DNA of 48,771 nt from Pseudomonadota bacterium. Its GTDB lineage: Bacteria; Pseudomonadota; Alphaproteobacteria; Rhizobiales; Xanthobacteraceae. Made by a program: the position numbers and the translations under genes. Where the stretch lies: NCBI GenBank assembly GCA_023386635.1, contig JAEWJH010000070.1, positions 1-48,771 of the forward strand, in the 5' to 3' direction. Of the stretch, positions 25,644-34,102 are shown one piece after another. Each line of letters begins with the position of its first letter. Position 1 is the stretch's first letter. The notes below the pieces were generated by a model that worked only from the letters and a program-made list of their open reading frames with translations, was not told where the DNA came from and did not search any database.

Positions 25644-27059
25644 TTACCGGTAGCAGACGGCTTTTGCCGCTGCGACCACTTCAGCCACGGATGGCAAAGC
25701 GAGTTTTTCGAGATTGGCGGCGTAAGGCATCGGCACGTCCTTGCCGGAGACCCGCGCCACCGGCGCATCGAGATAATCGAAAGCCCGCTCCATGATCCGC
25801 GCGGCGAGCTCCGCGCCAACGCCGGATTGCTGCCAGCCTTCTTCAACGGTGACGGCCCGGCCGGTCTTCTGTACCGACTCAATAATCGTCTGCGTATCCA
25901 GCGGACGCAGCGTGCGCAGATCGATCACTTCCGCGTCGATGCCCTCCTTGGCGAGTTCTTCGGCTGCCTTCAGTGCATAGTTCATGCCGATCGACCACGA
26001 GATGATGGTCACGTCATTGCCGGCGCGCACGACCCGCGCCTTGCCGATCGGCAGCACGTAATCCGGCAGTTGCGGCACCGGCGACGACTGGCCGTAGAGA
26101 ATTTCGTTCTCGAGGAATATCACCGGATTGGGATCGCGGATCGCCGCCTTGAGCAGACCCTTGGCATCGGCCGCCGTCGACGGCGCGACCACCTTGAGGC
26201 CCGGAATGTGCGAGTACCAGGCCGAATAATCCTGGCTGTGCTGCGCGGCGACGCGGGCCGCCGCGCCGTTCGGACCGCGGAACACGATCGAGCAGCCCAT
26301 CTGGCCGCCGGACATGTACAGGGTCTTTGCCGCCGAGTTGATGATCTGGTCGATCGCCTGCATGGCGAAGTTGAAGGTCATGAACTCGACCACGGGCTTG
26401 AGACCCGCGAGACCCGCGCCAACGCCGAGGCCGGCAAAGCCGTGCTCGGTGATCGGCGTATCGATCACGCGGCGGGCGCCGAATTCCTGCAGGAGGCCCT
26501 GGGTGACCTTGTAGGCGCCCTGATATTCTGCGACTTCCTCACCCATCACGAAGACGGTGTCGTCGCGGCGCATTTCCTCGGCCATGGCGTCGCGCAGCGC
26601 TTCGCGCATGGTCATCGTCACCATCTCGGTGCCTTCCGGCAAATCCGGATCGGGCGCAACCTTCGGCTGCGGCGGAGCGGCGGCGGACACGGATGCCTTC
26701 GGCGCCTCTTGCGGCTTGTCGCCGGTTGCCGGCGCGGCGGATTCGTCCGCCTTCTGCTTCTGCGCAGGCGCTTCGCTCTTGGCTCCACTGTTCGCCGATG
26801 TCGGCGCCGAAGCGCTTTCGCCTTCAGCGATAATGGTGGCGATCGGCGTGTTCACCGCGACGTCAGCGGTCCCTTCCGGCACGAGGATTTTGCCGAGGGT
26901 GCCTTCGTCGACCGCCTCGACTTCCATCGTCGCCTTGTCGGTTTCGATCTCGGCGATCACATCGCCGGACTTCACCTTGTCGCCTTCTTTCTTCAGCCAC
27001 TTGGCAAGGTTGCCCTTTTCCATCGTGGGCGACAGCGCGGGCATCAATACATCAGGCAT
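25644..27059 (-). CDS. pdhB: Pyruvate dehydrogenase E1 beta subunit with N-terminal lipoyl domain
   Basis: E1 beta pairs with PdhA to decarboxylate pyruvate with thiamine diphosphate. The first ~80 residues are a lipoyl domain (Lys42 in ETDKATMEV), then a ~65-residue Ala/Pro/Ser linker, then the E1 beta domain from ~148 (MTMREALRDAMAEEM...), including EEVAEYQGAYKVTQGL and the C-terminal transketolase region. A lipoyl domain on E1 beta is a known alphaproteobacterial feature. ATG 27059 is chosen; a GTG at 27068 overlaps the pdhA stop (GTGA) and may be the coupled start instead. Confidence 0.96.
   Translation of the reverse strand: MPDVLMPALSPTMEKGNLAKWLKKEGDKVKSGDVIAEIETDKATMEVEAVDEGTLGKILVPEGTADVAVNTPIATIIAEGESASAPTSANSGAKSEAPAQKQKADESAAPATGDKPQEAPKASVSAAAPPQPKVAPDPDLPEGTEMVTMTMREALRDAMAEEMRRDDTVFVMGEEVAEYQGAYKVTQGLLQEFGARRVIDTPITEHGFAGLGVGAGLAGLKPVVEFMTFNFAMQAIDQIINSAAKTLYMSGGQMGCSIVFRGPNGAAARVAAQHSQDYSAWYSHIPGLKVVAPSTAADAKGLLKAAIRDPNPVIFLENEILYGQSSPVPQLPDYVLPIGKARVVRAGNDVTIISWSIGMNYALKAAEELAKEGIDAEVIDLRTLRPLDTQTIIESVQKTGRAVTVEEGWQQSGVGAELAARIMERAFDYLDAPVARVSGKDVPMPYAANLEKLALPSVAEVVAAAKAVCYR
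26902..27047 (-). repeat. Lipoyl-domain DNA repeat, pdhB copy
   Basis: Partner of 25475-25620. The encoded domains differ only slightly (for example GKILVPEG against AKIVVPEG just outside the repeat). Such close nucleotide identity between paralogous domains suggests gene conversion or recent domain duplication. Confidence 0.85.
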
Positions 27060-27064
27060 GGCTG

Positions 27065-28108
27065 TCACACAGTCTCACGATAGACATCGGTATAGAGCTC
27101 GCTTGCATCGGGCTCCGGATCGTTGGTGGCGAACTCGGCGGCCTCATTGACGCGGTCACGAACCTCCGCGTCGATTTTTTTGATCTCGTCTTCCGTCATG
27201 AACTTGCTCGACAGGATGCGCGCGCGCACCTGTTCGATCGGATCTTGCCCGGTGCGGACCTTCTCCACCTCTTCACGCGTGCGGTATTTGGCCGGGTCGG
27301 ACATGGAATGACCACGATAGCGATAGGTCATCATTTCCAGAATGTACGGGCCCTTGCCGGCACGGCACCAGGCCACCGCCTTCTCGCCGGCCGCCTTCAC
27401 CGCGCGCACGTCCATTCCGTCGACCTGATCGCCGGGAATGTTGAACGATAAGCCGCGCTTGGAGAAATCGGTCTGCGCCGATGCGCGGTTCACCGACGTG
27501 CCCATGGCGTAACGGTTATTCTCGATCACATAGATGGCCGGCAGCTTCCACAGCTCGGCCATGTTGAAGCTCTCGTAGACCTGGCCCTGGTTCGCCGCAC
27601 CGTCGCCGAAATACGTCACCGACACATTGTCGTTGCCGCGATAGTGGTTGGCGAAAGCGAGACCGGTGCCGATCGGCACCTGCGCGGCGACGATACCATG
27701 ACCGCCGTAGAAGCCCTTCTCCACCGAGAACATGTGCATCGAGCCGCCCTTGCCGCGGGAATATCCGCCGCGGCGGCCGGTCAGTTCCGCCATCACGCCC
27801 TTGGGGTCCATGCCGCAGGCCAGCATGTGGCCGTGGTCGCGGTAACCGGTAATGATCTGATCGCCCGGCTTGAGCGTCATCTGCATGCCGGTGACGACGG
27901 CTTCCTGACCGATATAGAGATGGCAGAAGCCACCAATCAGGCCCATGCCGTACATCTGGCCGGCCTTCTCCTCGAAACGGCGGATCAGCAGCATGTCGCG
28001 ATATGCGCTGACCTCCTGATCCTTGTCGAAGACCGCGATCGACCCACTGGCCGGTGCGCCGGACGACCCGGCTGCATCATTGGTTTTGTTTTTGCTGGCG
28101 GTGGCCAT
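27065..28108 (-). CDS. pdhA: Pyruvate dehydrogenase E1 alpha subunit
   Basis: E1 alpha binds thiamine diphosphate and magnesium: the GDG...NN motif is at ~168-198 (GDGAANQGQVYESF to ENN), and the family's phosphorylation-loop sequence YRYRGHSMSDPAKYR is present. The first ~25 residues are a polar extension. Length 347 aa fits. GGGAG lies 5 nt before the ATG. It is the first gene of pdhABC-lpdA-glsB-lipA-ratA; the promoter should lie in the 151-nt gap after ftsB, where I could not pick out a convincing -35/-10 pair. Confidence 0.97.
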   Translation of the reverse strand: MATASKNKTNDAAGSSGAPASGSIAVFDKDQEVSAYRDMLLIRRFEEKAGQMYGMGLIGGFCHLYIGQEAVVTGMQMTLKPGDQIITGYRDHGHMLACGMDPKGVMAELTGRRGGYSRGKGGSMHMFSVEKGFYGGHGIVAAQVPIGTGLAFANHYRGNDNVSVTYFGDGAANQGQVYESFNMAELWKLPAIYVIENNRYAMGTSVNRASAQTDFSKRGLSFNIPGDQVDGMDVRAVKAAGEKAVAWCRAGKGPYILEMMTYRYRGHSMSDPAKYRTREEVEKVRTGQDPIEQVRARILSSKFMTEDEIKKIDAEVRDRVNEAAEFATNDPEPDASELYTDVYRETV

Positions 28109-28259
28109 GAGTCTCCCTAACCCTCACACCCGATTGCGCGATGCGCATAGCCTACATTGCCGCTTGGCGGAAGCGTGGGCAAGTCAATGAAATGTCACAA
28201 CTGCAATATGCGTGCACCGCACAAGTCATTGCGGCGCCTCACGAAATATCCGCGCGCGG

Positions 28260-28577
28260 TTAGGGTGTTTTCAGCAATAAGGTTGCGTCGCGCGGGTCCG
28301 CGTAGTCGAGCAGCGCGCGGGCGCGTTCGTCCAGCATGTCAGGATCGAGCCGATCCGACTGCAGCAAAGCGACGCGCTGCTCCCATCCGGCACGATCATG
28401 CTTGAGACGCGCGAGGTCGCCTTCGAGTCGCGTGATCTCGATCTCGACCTGCTGCTGCGCGCGCAGACCGTGATTGCCGGTAAAGGCATGCACGCCAAAA
28501 TAGCCGATGAAGGCGGCCGCCAGCGAATAGAGCACCAAGGCGGTGAGAATCGACCGGCGGCGACGATGCGAGATCAT
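28260..28577 (-). CDS. ftsB: FtsB/DivIC septum formation initiator
   Basis: FtsB is a small bitopic membrane protein that joins FtsL and FtsQ in the divisome and helps activate septal peptidoglycan synthesis. The 105-aa product has a short basic cytoplasmic start, one membrane segment (~9-31), a coiled coil (~36-75, heptad-like LEGDLARLKHDRAGWEQRVALL) and a C-terminal DPDMLDERARALLDYADP region typical of the family. It lies downstream of eno, a conserved linkage in many proteobacteria, and is preceded by a palindromic CtrA-type site. Confidence 0.9.
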   Translation of the reverse strand: MISHRRRRSILTALVLYSLAAAFIGYFGVHAFTGNHGLRAQQQVEIEITRLEGDLARLKHDRAGWEQRVALLQSDRLDPDMLDERARALLDYADPRDATLLLKTP

Positions 28578-28598
28578 CGCCGCACCCTGCCTGAAGGC

Positions 28599-28617
28599 CG
28601 TTAAAGCGGCTTTAACG
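28599..28617 (-). promoter_or_regulatory. Perfect palindrome with a CtrA-type site upstream of ftsB
   Basis: CGTTAAAGCGGCTTTAACG is a perfect inverted repeat with 9-bp arms around one central base. It contains TTAA-N7-TTAAC, the full CtrA consensus, and because it is palindromic the site reads the same on both strands. It ends 22 nt before the ftsB start codon. CtrA is the alphaproteobacterial cell-cycle regulator and controls division genes, so the position makes sense. With so short a leader the site would overlap or lie just downstream of a promoter, fitting repression. Confidence 0.55.
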
Positions 28618-28652
28618 ACGTTGGATCACACGCCGAGAACGAGCCAAAAAGC

Positions 28653-29945
28653 TCAGGCTTTTGCCGCTGCCTGTTTCAGCACCGCGATACCGTCGAACTT
28701 CGCCTGCTTGCCGAGTTCCTGCTCGATCCGCAGCAACTGGTTATACTTGGCGGTGCGGTCGGAACGGGCCAGCGAGCCGGTCTTGATCTGCCCGCAATTG
28801 GTCGCGACCGCGAGGTCGGCGATGGTCGAATCCTCCGTCTCGCCGGACCGGTGCGACATCACCGCCGTGTAGCCGGCCTTGTGCGCCATCTCGACGGTCG
28901 CGAGCGTCTCCGTCAGCGTGCCGATCTGGTTGACCTTGACCAGGATCGAGTTGCCGAGGCCGTCCTTGATGCCCTGCGACAAACGCGCCACGTTGGTGAC
29001 GAACAGATCGTCGCCGACGAGTTGGCACTTGGTGCCGATCTTGTCGGTGAGAATCTTCCAGCCTTCCATGTCGTCTTCCGCCATGCCGTCCTCGATCGAC
29101 ACGATCGGATACCGGCCGACGAGTTCGGCGAGATAAGACGCCTGCTCCGCCTTGGAGCGGGTCTTGCCCTCACCTTCATAGACATAAGCGCCGTTCTTGA
29201 AGAACTCGGTCGAGGCGCAGTCGAGCGCGAGCATCATGTCGCGGCCTGGCTTGAAACCGGCCTTCTCGATCGACTTCATGACGAATTCGAGCGCCGCGTC
29301 GGCGGATTGCAGGTTCGGCGCGAAGCCGCCTTCGTCGCCGACATTGGTGGCGTGACCGGCCGTCTTCAGCGCCGCTTTCAGGGTGTGGAACACCTCGGCG
29401 CCCATACGGAGCACTTCCGAGAAGCTCGACCCGCCGACCGGCATGATCATGAATTCCTGGAAGTCGATCGGATTGTCGGCATGCGCGCCGCCATTGACGA
29501 TGTTCATCATCGGCACCGGCAGGAGTCGCGCGGCGGTGCCGCCGACATAACGGTAAAGCGGTGTGGCGCTGGCCGCCGCGGCCGCCTTGGCGACCGCCAG
29601 CGACACGCCGAGAATGGCGTTTGCGCCGAGCCGCGCCTTGTTCGGCGTGCCGTCGAGGCCGATCAGCGTTTCGTCGATCGCCACCTGAGCCTCGGCATCC
29701 ATGCCGCCCAGCGCGTCGAAGATCTCGCCGTTCACCGCATCAACCGCAGCGCGGACGCCCTTGCCGAGATAACGGCCCTTGTCGCCGTCGCGCTTTTCCA
29801 CCGCCTCATGGGCGCCGGTCGAGGCGCCGGACGGCACGGCGGCGCGGCCGAGCGAGCCGTCTTCGAGCCGCACGTCGACCTCCACGGTAGGATTGCCGCG
29901 GCTGTCGAGGATTTCGCGGCCGATGATGTCGATGATGGCGGTCAT
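28653..29945 (-). CDS. eno: Enolase
   Basis: Enolase interconverts 2-phosphoglycerate and phosphoenolpyruvate; in many bacteria it is also part of the RNA degradosome. Signatures visible are SGASTGAHEAVE near the N-terminus, GGAHADNPIDFQEFMIMPVG, the metal ligands in LALDCASTEF, SIEDGM and GDDLFVTN, and the loop HRSGETEDS. Length 430 aa is normal. The gene is divergent from queF and is followed by ftsB. Confidence 0.98.
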   Translation of the reverse strand: MTAIIDIIGREILDSRGNPTVEVDVRLEDGSLGRAAVPSGASTGAHEAVEKRDGDKGRYLGKGVRAAVDAVNGEIFDALGGMDAEAQVAIDETLIGLDGTPNKARLGANAILGVSLAVAKAAAAASATPLYRYVGGTAARLLPVPMMNIVNGGAHADNPIDFQEFMIMPVGGSSFSEVLRMGAEVFHTLKAALKTAGHATNVGDEGGFAPNLQSADAALEFVMKSIEKAGFKPGRDMMLALDCASTEFFKNGAYVYEGEGKTRSKAEQASYLAELVGRYPIVSIEDGMAEDDMEGWKILTDKIGTKCQLVGDDLFVTNVARLSQGIKDGLGNSILVKVNQIGTLTETLATVEMAHKAGYTAVMSHRSGETEDSTIADLAVATNCGQIKTGSLARSDRTAKYNQLLRIEQELGKQAKFDGIAVLKQAAAKA

Positions 29946-30085
29946 GATGCTCTGGAACTCCGGCGGGGATTTTGGCGCGCTTCTACAGGATCAGGCCCGC
30001 TTTTGTCATGCCCCGCGCGGCCGGGCCGCTCCCCGATCTTGTCTTTGTCGCGGATTCCGGGTTTTTGCGGGTTAAGGAGACCATG

Positions 30086-30550
30086 ATGGCCAAATCGTCC
30101 AAGCCCCGATCGCTGCAGCTCGGTCGCACGACCCGCCTGCCGGAAAAACCCGAGAGCGCCGTGCTCGACCGCGTGCCGAACCCGCACGCCGACACCGACT
30201 ATGTGGCGCGCTTCACTGCGCCGGAATTCACCGCGCTCTGCCCGATCACTGGCCAGCCGGATTTCGCGCATCTCGTGATTGACTATGTGCCGGACCGCTG
30301 GCTGGTCGAATCCAAGTCGCTCAAGCTCTACCTCGCGAGCTTCCGCAACCACGGCTCGTTCCATGAAGACTGCACGGTGGGCATCGGCAAGCGGCTGCGC
30401 GACCTGCTCAAGCCGCGCTGGCTGCGGATCGGCGGCTACTGGTATCCGCGCGGCGGCATCCCGATCGACGTGTTCTGGCAAAGCGGCCGCCTGCCGAAAG
30501 GCGTCTGGGTGCCCGATCAGGGTGTGGCGCCGTATCGCGGTCGGGGTTAG
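30086..30550 (+). CDS. queF: NADPH-dependent 7-cyano-7-deazaguanine reductase (QueF)
   Basis: QueF reduces preQ0 to preQ1 in the pathway to the tRNA base queuosine. This is the short unimodular form (154 aa). It has the catalytic Cys52 in LCPITGQPDF, the QueF motif ESKSLKLY, and FHEDC. AAGGAG (30074-30079) lies 6 nt before ATG 30086 and only 3 nt before the in-frame ATG 30083, so 30086 is preferred. No preQ1 riboswitch pattern is evident upstream. The other queuosine genes are not in the window. Its stop overlaps that of the convergent MFS gene. Confidence 0.94.
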   Translation: MAKSSKPRSLQLGRTTRLPEKPESAVLDRVPNPHADTDYVARFTAPEFTALCPITGQPDFAHLVIDYVPDRWLVESKSLKLYLASFRNHGSFHEDCTVGIGKRLRDLLKPRWLRIGGYWYPRGGIPIDVFWQSGRLPKGVWVPDQGVAPYRGRG

Positions 30551-31710
30551 GCCTCAGCCCTTTCCGAGCGGCGGAGCGTGAGCGCCGTCACCACACCGGT
30601 CACGGCGAGGCCGAGGCCGGCGAGAACCAGCATCGGCTCGACGCCAATCCCGGCAAATCCACGGCCATAGAGGACCGGGCCGACAGCCTGCCCGAAATAG
30701 AACGCCATCGAATGCAACGCGAGCGCCGAGCCGCGCGCCGCCGGTGCCAACTCGGTCGACGCGACCTGGATGAAGCCGTGCAGGAAATACATGCTGAAGC
30801 CGAGCAGCAGGAAGCTCACGGCCTCATATGGCCAGGACAACCGCAGTGCGAGGGCGATGAAGCACAGGCCCATCAGCACGCCGCCCGCGATCGTGAGACG
30901 ACGCGGCGACACGAACAGCAGCACGCGCGACACCACGAGCGTATAGCAGAGCGCGCCGAAACCGAACGCCGCGATCACCAGACCGGCGATCGAGGCCCGC
31001 TCTTCGCCGGCGGCGGCCAGCAGATTGGCGACATAAGGAAACAGGCCGAACACCAGCATCGCTTCGACGAACACAACGCCGAAGCACCATTTCGCTTCCG
31101 GGTTGCCGAAGATCGCGCGGTAATTCGGCCCGAGCGTCGACAGATCGAACCGGCCCGGCGCGCGATCCGGCAGACGCCGCAAGCCGATCACCGCCACCAC
31201 CAGCACCATAAAGCCGACCAGCGCCGTGGCGACAAACACCCCGCGCCATCCGAACAGATCGGCGACCGCGCCGGCGCCGCTCGCGCCGAGCAGATTGCCG
31301 ATCATGGCCGCGCCGAGCAGCCGGCCAAGGGCGACCTGACGTTGCGCCAGCGGGACGTTGTCCCCGACCACCGCGAGCGCGATCGGAAACACCCCGCCCG
31401 AGGCGATACCGGAGATCATCCGCATCGCGAACAGCACTTCGATATTGGGGGCGAACGCCGCGACCACGGAGGCCAGAACGAGCACGAGCAGACAGCCGGT
31501 CATCAGCCGCGTCTTGTTGAACATGTCGGCGAGCGCGCCGAGCACCGGCTGCACCGCCGCGTAAGGAAGCGCGAAAGCGGTGGCGAGCAGCGCCGCCGTG
31601 CCGGGATCGACGCTGAACGCCGTCGCGACCTGCGGGATGATCGGGTCGGTCGAGCGCGTGAACGTCGATGTCGCGAAGGCGACAAAAGCGACGATGTTCA
31701 GGACATTCAT
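30547..31710 (-). CDS. MFS transporter (DHA1-like)
   Basis: A 387-aa protein with about 12 hydrophobic segments in two halves. The loop between segments 2 and 3 carries a major-facilitator motif A (GALADMFNKTR). It resembles drug/proton antiporters of the DHA1 group; the substrate cannot be told from sequence. It begins 4 nt after the kdsA stop, so it is probably co-transcribed, and its stop overlaps the queF stop by 4 nt. I do not recognise it as a usual member of the kdsA-eno region, so it may be a lineage-specific insertion. Confidence 0.86.
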   Translation of the reverse strand: MNVLNIVAFVAFATSTFTRSTDPIIPQVATAFSVDPGTAALLATAFALPYAAVQPVLGALADMFNKTRLMTGCLLVLVLASVVAAFAPNIEVLFAMRMISGIASGGVFPIALAVVGDNVPLAQRQVALGRLLGAAMIGNLLGASGAGAVADLFGWRGVFVATALVGFMVLVVAVIGLRRLPDRAPGRFDLSTLGPNYRAIFGNPEAKWCFGVVFVEAMLVFGLFPYVANLLAAAGEERASIAGLVIAAFGFGALCYTLVVSRVLLFVSPRRLTIAGGVLMGLCFIALALRLSWPYEAVSFLLLGFSMYFLHGFIQVASTELAPAARGSALALHSMAFYFGQAVGPVLYGRGFAGIGVEPMLVLAGLGLAVTGVVTALTLRRSERAEA

Positions 31711-31714
31711 AACG

Positions 31715-32587
31715 TCAGGTCGACGGGCTTTGCGCTTTGGCGATACGGTCGAAGGCCATCAACTGCCGCAACAGCGCTTCCATCTCGCGCAGCGGCACCA
31801 TGTTCGGCCCGTCGGACGGCGCATGATCGGGATCTTGATGCGTCTCGATGAACACGCCGGCGACACCGACCGCGACCGCGGCGCGCGCCAGCACCGGCAC
31901 GAATTCGCGCTCGCCGCCCGAGGCCGTACCGCGCCCGCCAGGTTGCTGCACCGAATGGGTGGCGTCGAAAATCACCGGCGCGCCGGTGTCGCGCGCGAGG
32001 ATCGGCAGCGCCCGCATGTCCGACACCAGCGTGTTGTAACCGAACGACACGCCGCGCTCCGTCACCAGCACGTTCGGATTGCCCGCGCTCGTCACCTTGG
32101 CGACAACGTTCTTCATGTCCCAAGGGGCGAGGAACTGCCCCTTCTTCACATTGACCACGCGGCCGGTTTCAGCGGCCGCGACCAAGAGATCGGTCTGGCG
32201 CGACAGGAAGGCGGGGATTTGCAGAATATCGACAGCCTGCGCGGCCAGCGCGCATTGCTCGATCTCGTGCACGTCGGTGAGCACCGGCAGACCGAGCGTC
32301 TCGCGAATCTCGGCAAACACCGGCAGGGCCTGTTCGAGACCGACGCCGCGTGCGGCATTGGCGCTGGTCCGGTTGGCTTTGTCGAACGAGGTCTTGAACA
32401 CGAGGCCGATGCCGAGACGCGCCGCGATCTCCTTGAGCGCCGCCGCCATTTCCAGCGCATGCGCGCGGCTTTCGAGCTGACACGGGCCGGCGATCACCGC
32501 GAGCGGCAACGCATTGCCGAACCGCACGGCTGACTTTTGGCCGACCGTTACTTCCGCCTGAGCTTTCGTTTGCACGCTGCTCGTCAC
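31715..32587 (-). CDS. kdsA: 3-deoxy-8-phosphooctulonate synthase (KDO-8-P synthase)
   Basis: It condenses arabinose 5-phosphate with phosphoenolpyruvate to make KDO-8-phosphate for the lipopolysaccharide inner core. Family motifs AGPCQLES, FKTSFDKANRTS, VLTDVHE and GVFIETHQDPDHAPSDGPNM are all present. The start is GTG 32587 and the product 290 aa. PEP comes from enolase encoded nearby. Confidence 0.96.
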   Translation of the reverse strand: MTSSVQTKAQAEVTVGQKSAVRFGNALPLAVIAGPCQLESRAHALEMAAALKEIAARLGIGLVFKTSFDKANRTSANAARGVGLEQALPVFAEIRETLGLPVLTDVHEIEQCALAAQAVDILQIPAFLSRQTDLLVAAAETGRVVNVKKGQFLAPWDMKNVVAKVTSAGNPNVLVTERGVSFGYNTLVSDMRALPILARDTGAPVIFDATHSVQQPGGRGTASGGEREFVPVLARAAVAVGVAGVFIETHQDPDHAPSDGPNMVPLREMEALLRQLMAFDRIAKAQSPST

Positions 32588-32641
32588 CGCATCACCTGTT
32601 CGGAGAAATCGGCCGGACCATGACCGCCCGGCCGCGGCCGG

Positions 32642-33505
32642 TCAACGGCCCTCCTCGAACACGACCGTTGCGCCCATCGCGGTTCCGGCATCGATCACCA
32701 GACGATCGGATTCCACCCGCGCCTCGATCTCGCCGGCTGCCAAGGCATCTTCCGCGGCGGCGATGTCGGTGACGGCGAAGCGGAGCGCCGCGAGACGCGC
32801 CCCCGCATCCGCCGCCGGCGCGGCCACAGCATAGTCCGCTGTAAAAGCCGACGGCGTCATCACGTTGATCGTGCCGCGTGCGGTGTCTACGACAAGACCG
32901 GTGTCACCGTCCCGCACGTCGCGCCCGGTGAACGCTGCGAGGAAATCGCGATGCGCCGCCGGATCGGTGGCGACGATCACCACGCTGGCGATGCCGGTCG
33001 CGCTGTTGGCGTGATGCTGGAATTCCGGATTCCAGAAATTCTCCGGATGGTGCTGCTGACAGGTCGCGAAATGAATCCACGGCGCCGCGCGATCCTCGGC
33101 GAAGGCGAGCGAAAATCCGACCCGCACCGCGCTGCCGTCCGGCCGCTTGCCCTCGCGATCGAACCGCATCGCTTCGCCCACGGCGATTCCGCCGGCCGCG
33201 AACACCGCGGCGTCCGCCGACGCGTCCTGCGATTCCAGGATCAGCAGCGAGGGTCCTTCGCCGCGCTCCAGGAATGATTGGTTGTATCCGCCGAACAGCC
33301 GCGAAAACCCATCGTCACCGAGTTTCTCCGGCTCGGCGACCGTAAGCATCTCGATGAAGAAACCTGGCAACTGGACCAGCACATTGTGCGTGCCCCAGGG
33401 ATGCCGGTTGCGCGCGCCCGTGGTGAAGCCAAGACGGCGATACAGATGCGCCGCCGCGTCGAGATCGCGGACGGCATGAACGACGTGGTCGAGTCCGTTT
33501 GCCAT
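32642..33505 (-). CDS. VOC family protein (glyoxalase-like)
   Basis: A 287-aa vicinal-oxygen-chelate protein. The N-terminal module begins GLDHVVHAVRDLDAAAHLYRRLGF, with a first-shell His and the beta-alpha-beta layout of the superfamily, and a second module follows from ~150. It most resembles the glyoxalase-like domain of uncharacterised dioxygenase or lactoylglutathione-lyase relatives. The reaction is unknown. It lies between kdsA and a small secreted protein without tight overlap. Confidence 0.83.
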   Translation of the reverse strand: MANGLDHVVHAVRDLDAAAHLYRRLGFTTGARNRHPWGTHNVLVQLPGFFIEMLTVAEPEKLGDDGFSRLFGGYNQSFLERGEGPSLLILESQDASADAAVFAAGGIAVGEAMRFDREGKRPDGSAVRVGFSLAFAEDRAAPWIHFATCQQHHPENFWNPEFQHHANSATGIASVVIVATDPAAHRDFLAAFTGRDVRDGDTGLVVDTARGTINVMTPSAFTADYAVAAPAADAGARLAALRFAVTDIAAAEDALAAGEIEARVESDRLVIDAGTAMGATVVFEEGR

Positions 33506-33548
33506 CGGCTATCGATAGCACGGAAAGACGCCGGCATGCGAAAGGGCG

Positions 33549-33568
33549 GACCGGCCGTGAAACCGGTC
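33549..33568. terminator. Hairpin between the small secreted protein gene and the VOC gene
   Basis: GACCGG (33549-33554) and CCGGTC (33563-33568) form a 6-bp stem with an 8-nt loop. On the minus strand it is followed by CGCCCTTTC, only weakly T-rich. It could end the transcript of the small gene at 33642. Confidence 0.3.
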
Positions 33569-33641
33569 GACCCCTCGTCACCGGAGCGCGGTTGGGAACG
33601 CAGCCCGGCGAACTCGCTGGAGGCTGAATCGCTTGTGCCGC

Positions 33642-33863
33642 TTATTTCCGGGAACGCTTTGCCATGCGGCGATGCGACCGCATCGCGCGCGACGGCGCGC
33701 AGGCCTTCCAGTAACCAAAGCCGAGATCGTTGTTGGTCGAGACCCAGCAATTGGCGCCGGACTGCACCGGACCGCCGGCATAGTGGGCCTCTTCGGCGCG
33801 CGCACCGACGCTGGCTGTAACGAAAGCCGCGGCCAGCATGCTGGCGATGATCATCGTTCGCAT
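33642..33863 (-). CDS. Small secreted protein of unknown function
   Basis: A 73-aa product with a clear Sec signal peptide (MRTMIIASMLAAAFVTASVGARA, cleavage near residue 23). The mature part of about 50 residues contains two cysteines (Cys39 and Cys55) in CWVSTNNDLGFGYWKAC, which could form one disulfide, and ends in a strongly basic tail (RSHRRMAKRSRK). GGGGGA lies 6 nt before the ATG, so translation is well supported. I recall similar small proteins with a NCWVST...GFGYW core in Bradyrhizobium relatives, all without function. Confidence 0.75.
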   Translation of the reverse strand: MRTMIIASMLAAAFVTASVGARAEEAHYAGGPVQSGANCWVSTNNDLGFGYWKACAPSRAMRSHRRMAKRSRK

Positions 33864-34102
33864 TGTTCAATCCCCCGAACGGGTTTGTTAGACACCGGCA
33901 GAGCGTCATCGGAGCAATCGGCATTTCCAATCGCGGCGCCCGGAAATTTGCGCCGCGCGGTCGTAATTTTCATGCAAAGAAAAAGGAGGCCGGCGGCTGG
34001 CAGTATCCAGCGAAAATTCAGCGAAATCCGGCGCTTGCGGCCGGATCATGCGCCGCTAACGGCATATAAATTTTTAAAAGCGCGGCGCTCGCGAATGAGG
34101 CG

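Noticed and set aside
29946..30085. A preQ1 riboswitch before queF
   Set aside because: I looked for the short pseudoknot aptamer near the ribosome site; no matching stem and A-rich tail is present.
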